Shown here: piece by piece, positions 62,850 to 64,000 of the stretch
Position numbering within the stretch: position 1 is the stretch's first letter
How the letters are laid out: every line of letters starts with the position of its first letter
Source: Oculatella sp. LEGE 06141
Lineage (GTDB): Bacteria > Cyanobacteriota > Cyanobacteriia > Elainellales > Elainellaceae
Reading direction: 5' to 3'
DNA length: 64,000 bases
Assembly (NCBI RefSeq): GCF_015207605.1
Contig: NZ_JADEWO010000015.1
Location: 62,001 to 126,000 of the forward strand
Translations under genes and position numbers: made by a program
The notes under the pieces: generated by a model
Told to the model about the DNA's origin: nothing
Databases searched by the model: none
The model's input: only the letters and a program-made list of their open reading frames with translations

Positions 62850-63911
62850 ATGATTGCGCTGTCCTCCAGCTTAAAATTCAGGCTTTCAACGCCCCTCAAC
62901 ATCGGCTCGCTCGTTGTCCATAGCCGGGTTTTGCAGTCACCCCTTTCAGGCGTAACCGATCTGGCATTTCGACGGTTAGTGCGACGCTATGCGCCTGATT
63001 CCATGATGTACACCGAGATGGTACATGCCAGTGGTTTGCGGCACGCCAGACAACTGCCCAAAATCATGGAAATTGACCCAAACGAGCGCCCCATTAGCAT
63101 TCAACTGTTTGACTGTCGTCCTGACTTTTTGGCAGATGCTGCCCAAATGGCCGTAGAAGAAGGAGCCGACACGATCGACATCAACATGGGCTGTCCAGTT
63201 AACAAAATCACCAAGAACGGCGGCGGTTCGTCGCTCCTGCGCGATCCGAAAATGGCAGAGGCGATCGTGCGGGCGGTGGTCAACGCCGTTAACCTGCCAG
63301 TTACCGTTAAAACGCGCATTGGTTGGTCAGATGACGAAATCAACGCCGTCGAGTTTGCCAAACGCTTAGAAGATGCGGGTGCCCAAATGCTGACCTTACA
63401 CGGACGCACCCGTGCCCAGGGCTACACGGGCACCGCACGATGGGAATGGATTGCACGCGTCAAAGAGGCGTTGTCCATTCCGGTGATTGCCAACGGTGAC
63501 ATTTTCTCGGTCGAATCGGCCATTCGTTGCCTGGAATTGACGGGAGCCGACGGAGTGATGTGTTCACGCGGCACACTGGGCTACCCTTTCCTGGTGGGTG
63601 AAATTGACCACTTTTTCAAAACGGGAGAACAGCGCCAACCGCCCACGGCAATTGAACGTCTTCAATGTGCCCGTGAGCATCTTCATCTGCTGTGGCAGAA
63701 CAAGGGCGATCGCGGCATTCGTCAGGCGCGAAAACACATGACCTGGTATGCCAAAGGCTTTTCTGGAGCGGCTGAGTTGCGGAATCACCTGTGTTTAATT
63801 GAGACGGTTGAACAGGGGTGCCAGCTCATTGAGGATGCGATCGAACAGTTGGCTTTCAGCCGTCATGGCATTGATGCAGTAGAGCCAGCCGTCCTGTCGG
63901 TTTCACCTTAA
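62850..63911 (+). CDS. tRNA-dihydrouridine synthase
   Basis: 353 residues. FMN-dependent TIM barrel. LQSPLSGVTDLAFRRLVRRYAPDSMMYTEMVHASGL, SIQLFDCRPDFLADAAQ, IDINMGCPVNKITKNGGGSSLLRDP (catalytic Cys), VTVKTRIGWSDDEINAVEFAKRLEDAGAQMLTLHGRTRAQGYTGTARWEWI, VIANGDIFS and GVMCSRGTLGYPFLVGEI are the standard Dus blocks (DusB-like). It reduces uridine to dihydrouridine in the tRNA D loop. It is monocistronic; the last 90 bp of the window hold nothing recognisable. Confidence 0.95.
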   Translation: MIALSSSLKFRLSTPLNIGSLVVHSRVLQSPLSGVTDLAFRRLVRRYAPDSMMYTEMVHASGLRHARQLPKIMEIDPNERPISIQLFDCRPDFLADAAQMAVEEGADTIDINMGCPVNKITKNGGGSSLLRDPKMAEAIVRAVVNAVNLPVTVKTRIGWSDDEINAVEFAKRLEDAGAQMLTLHGRTRAQGYTGTARWEWIARVKEALSIPVIANGDIFSVESAIRCLELTGADGVMCSRGTLGYPFLVGEIDHFFKTGEQRQPPTAIERLQCAREHLHLLWQNKGDRGIRQARKHMTWYAKGFSGAAELRNHLCLIETVEQGCQLIEDAIEQLAFSRHGIDAVEPAVLSVSP

Positions 63912-64000
63912 AAAACGCAGACCTCATTGAGAATCTACGCTTTCGTTTCTGAATCGCCTGGACACAGGAACCGTTACGAATCGGGCTGAACGACATAGTC

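Overview
The window is cyanobacterial chromosome. GCGATCGC (HIP1-type) palindromes are scattered through coding and non-coding DNA. The genes are typical of cyanobacteria: petC-petA of the cytochrome b6f complex, an acyl-lipid delta-12 desaturase, cbiD next to guaA, a DUF3067 gene beside petC, a caspase-STAND-WD40 giant protein, and many small cyanobacteria-restricted hypotheticals. The general look is of a filamentous, Leptolyngbya-like lineage, but I cannot name the genus. I saw no rRNA, tRNA, CRISPR array, intact insertion sequence or prophage.

Layout. 1-3.9 kb: MFS transporter running off the left edge, a decayed SulP transporter, CsbD-like stress protein, DUF2459-like membrane-anchored protein, and a receiver-like protein plus polysaccharide deacetylase pair. 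4.2-9.9 kb: polyphosphate kinase 2 (tandem type), guaA and cbiD on the minus strand, with three DnaA-box-like 9-mers in front of the PPK2 gene; then moaA. 10-16 kb: a small coiled-coil protein, desA behind a terminator-like hairpin, proline iminopeptidase, alaS. 16-25 kb: clpP, a low-complexity protein with a possible Rad52-like N-terminus, a TerC-like membrane protein, a cell-wall amidase with a repeat-expanded proline linker, ndk, speA. 25-34 kb: small hypotheticals, a sigma-like protein, trmD, a zf-TFIIB protein, a PatD-like protein, bifunctional RelA/SpoT, pheS. 33-44 kb: surE, an MBL-fold hydrolase, ribF, a MoxR ATPase, mutS, galE, hflX, a TPR protein. 45-50 kb: one 5-kb gene for a caspase-STAND-WD40 protein. 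50-54.6 kb: DUF3067, petC, petA, small proteins, a lipoprotein. 54.7-60 kb: an accessory catabolic-looking cluster (amidohydrolase; divergently RidA, isochorismatase-fold cysteine hydrolase, cupin, CocE/NonD hydrolase). 60-64 kb: tatC, a broken csaA, a 14-bp tandem repeat, a phytanoyl-CoA dioxygenase-like enzyme, and a tRNA-dihydrouridine synthase.

How genes connect. TatC can export the twin-arginine Rieske protein PetC encoded 10 kb away. CbiD and GuaA stand together, as I recall for other cyanobacteria. The best candidates for something undescribed are (a) the 54.7-60 kb cluster, which combines Rut-like components (RidA plus isochorismatase-fold hydrolase) with a TRZ/ATZ-type amidohydrolase and an acyl/peptide hydrolase around an inverted-repeat operator, and (b) the caspase-STAND protein with about 14 WD blades, which fits two seven-bladed propellers interrupted by a long linker. 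Smaller surprises are the two pseudogenes, the DnaA-box cluster, a 38-bp perfect palindrome after petA, and many 11-16 bp tandem duplications, mostly at gene ends and in spacers.
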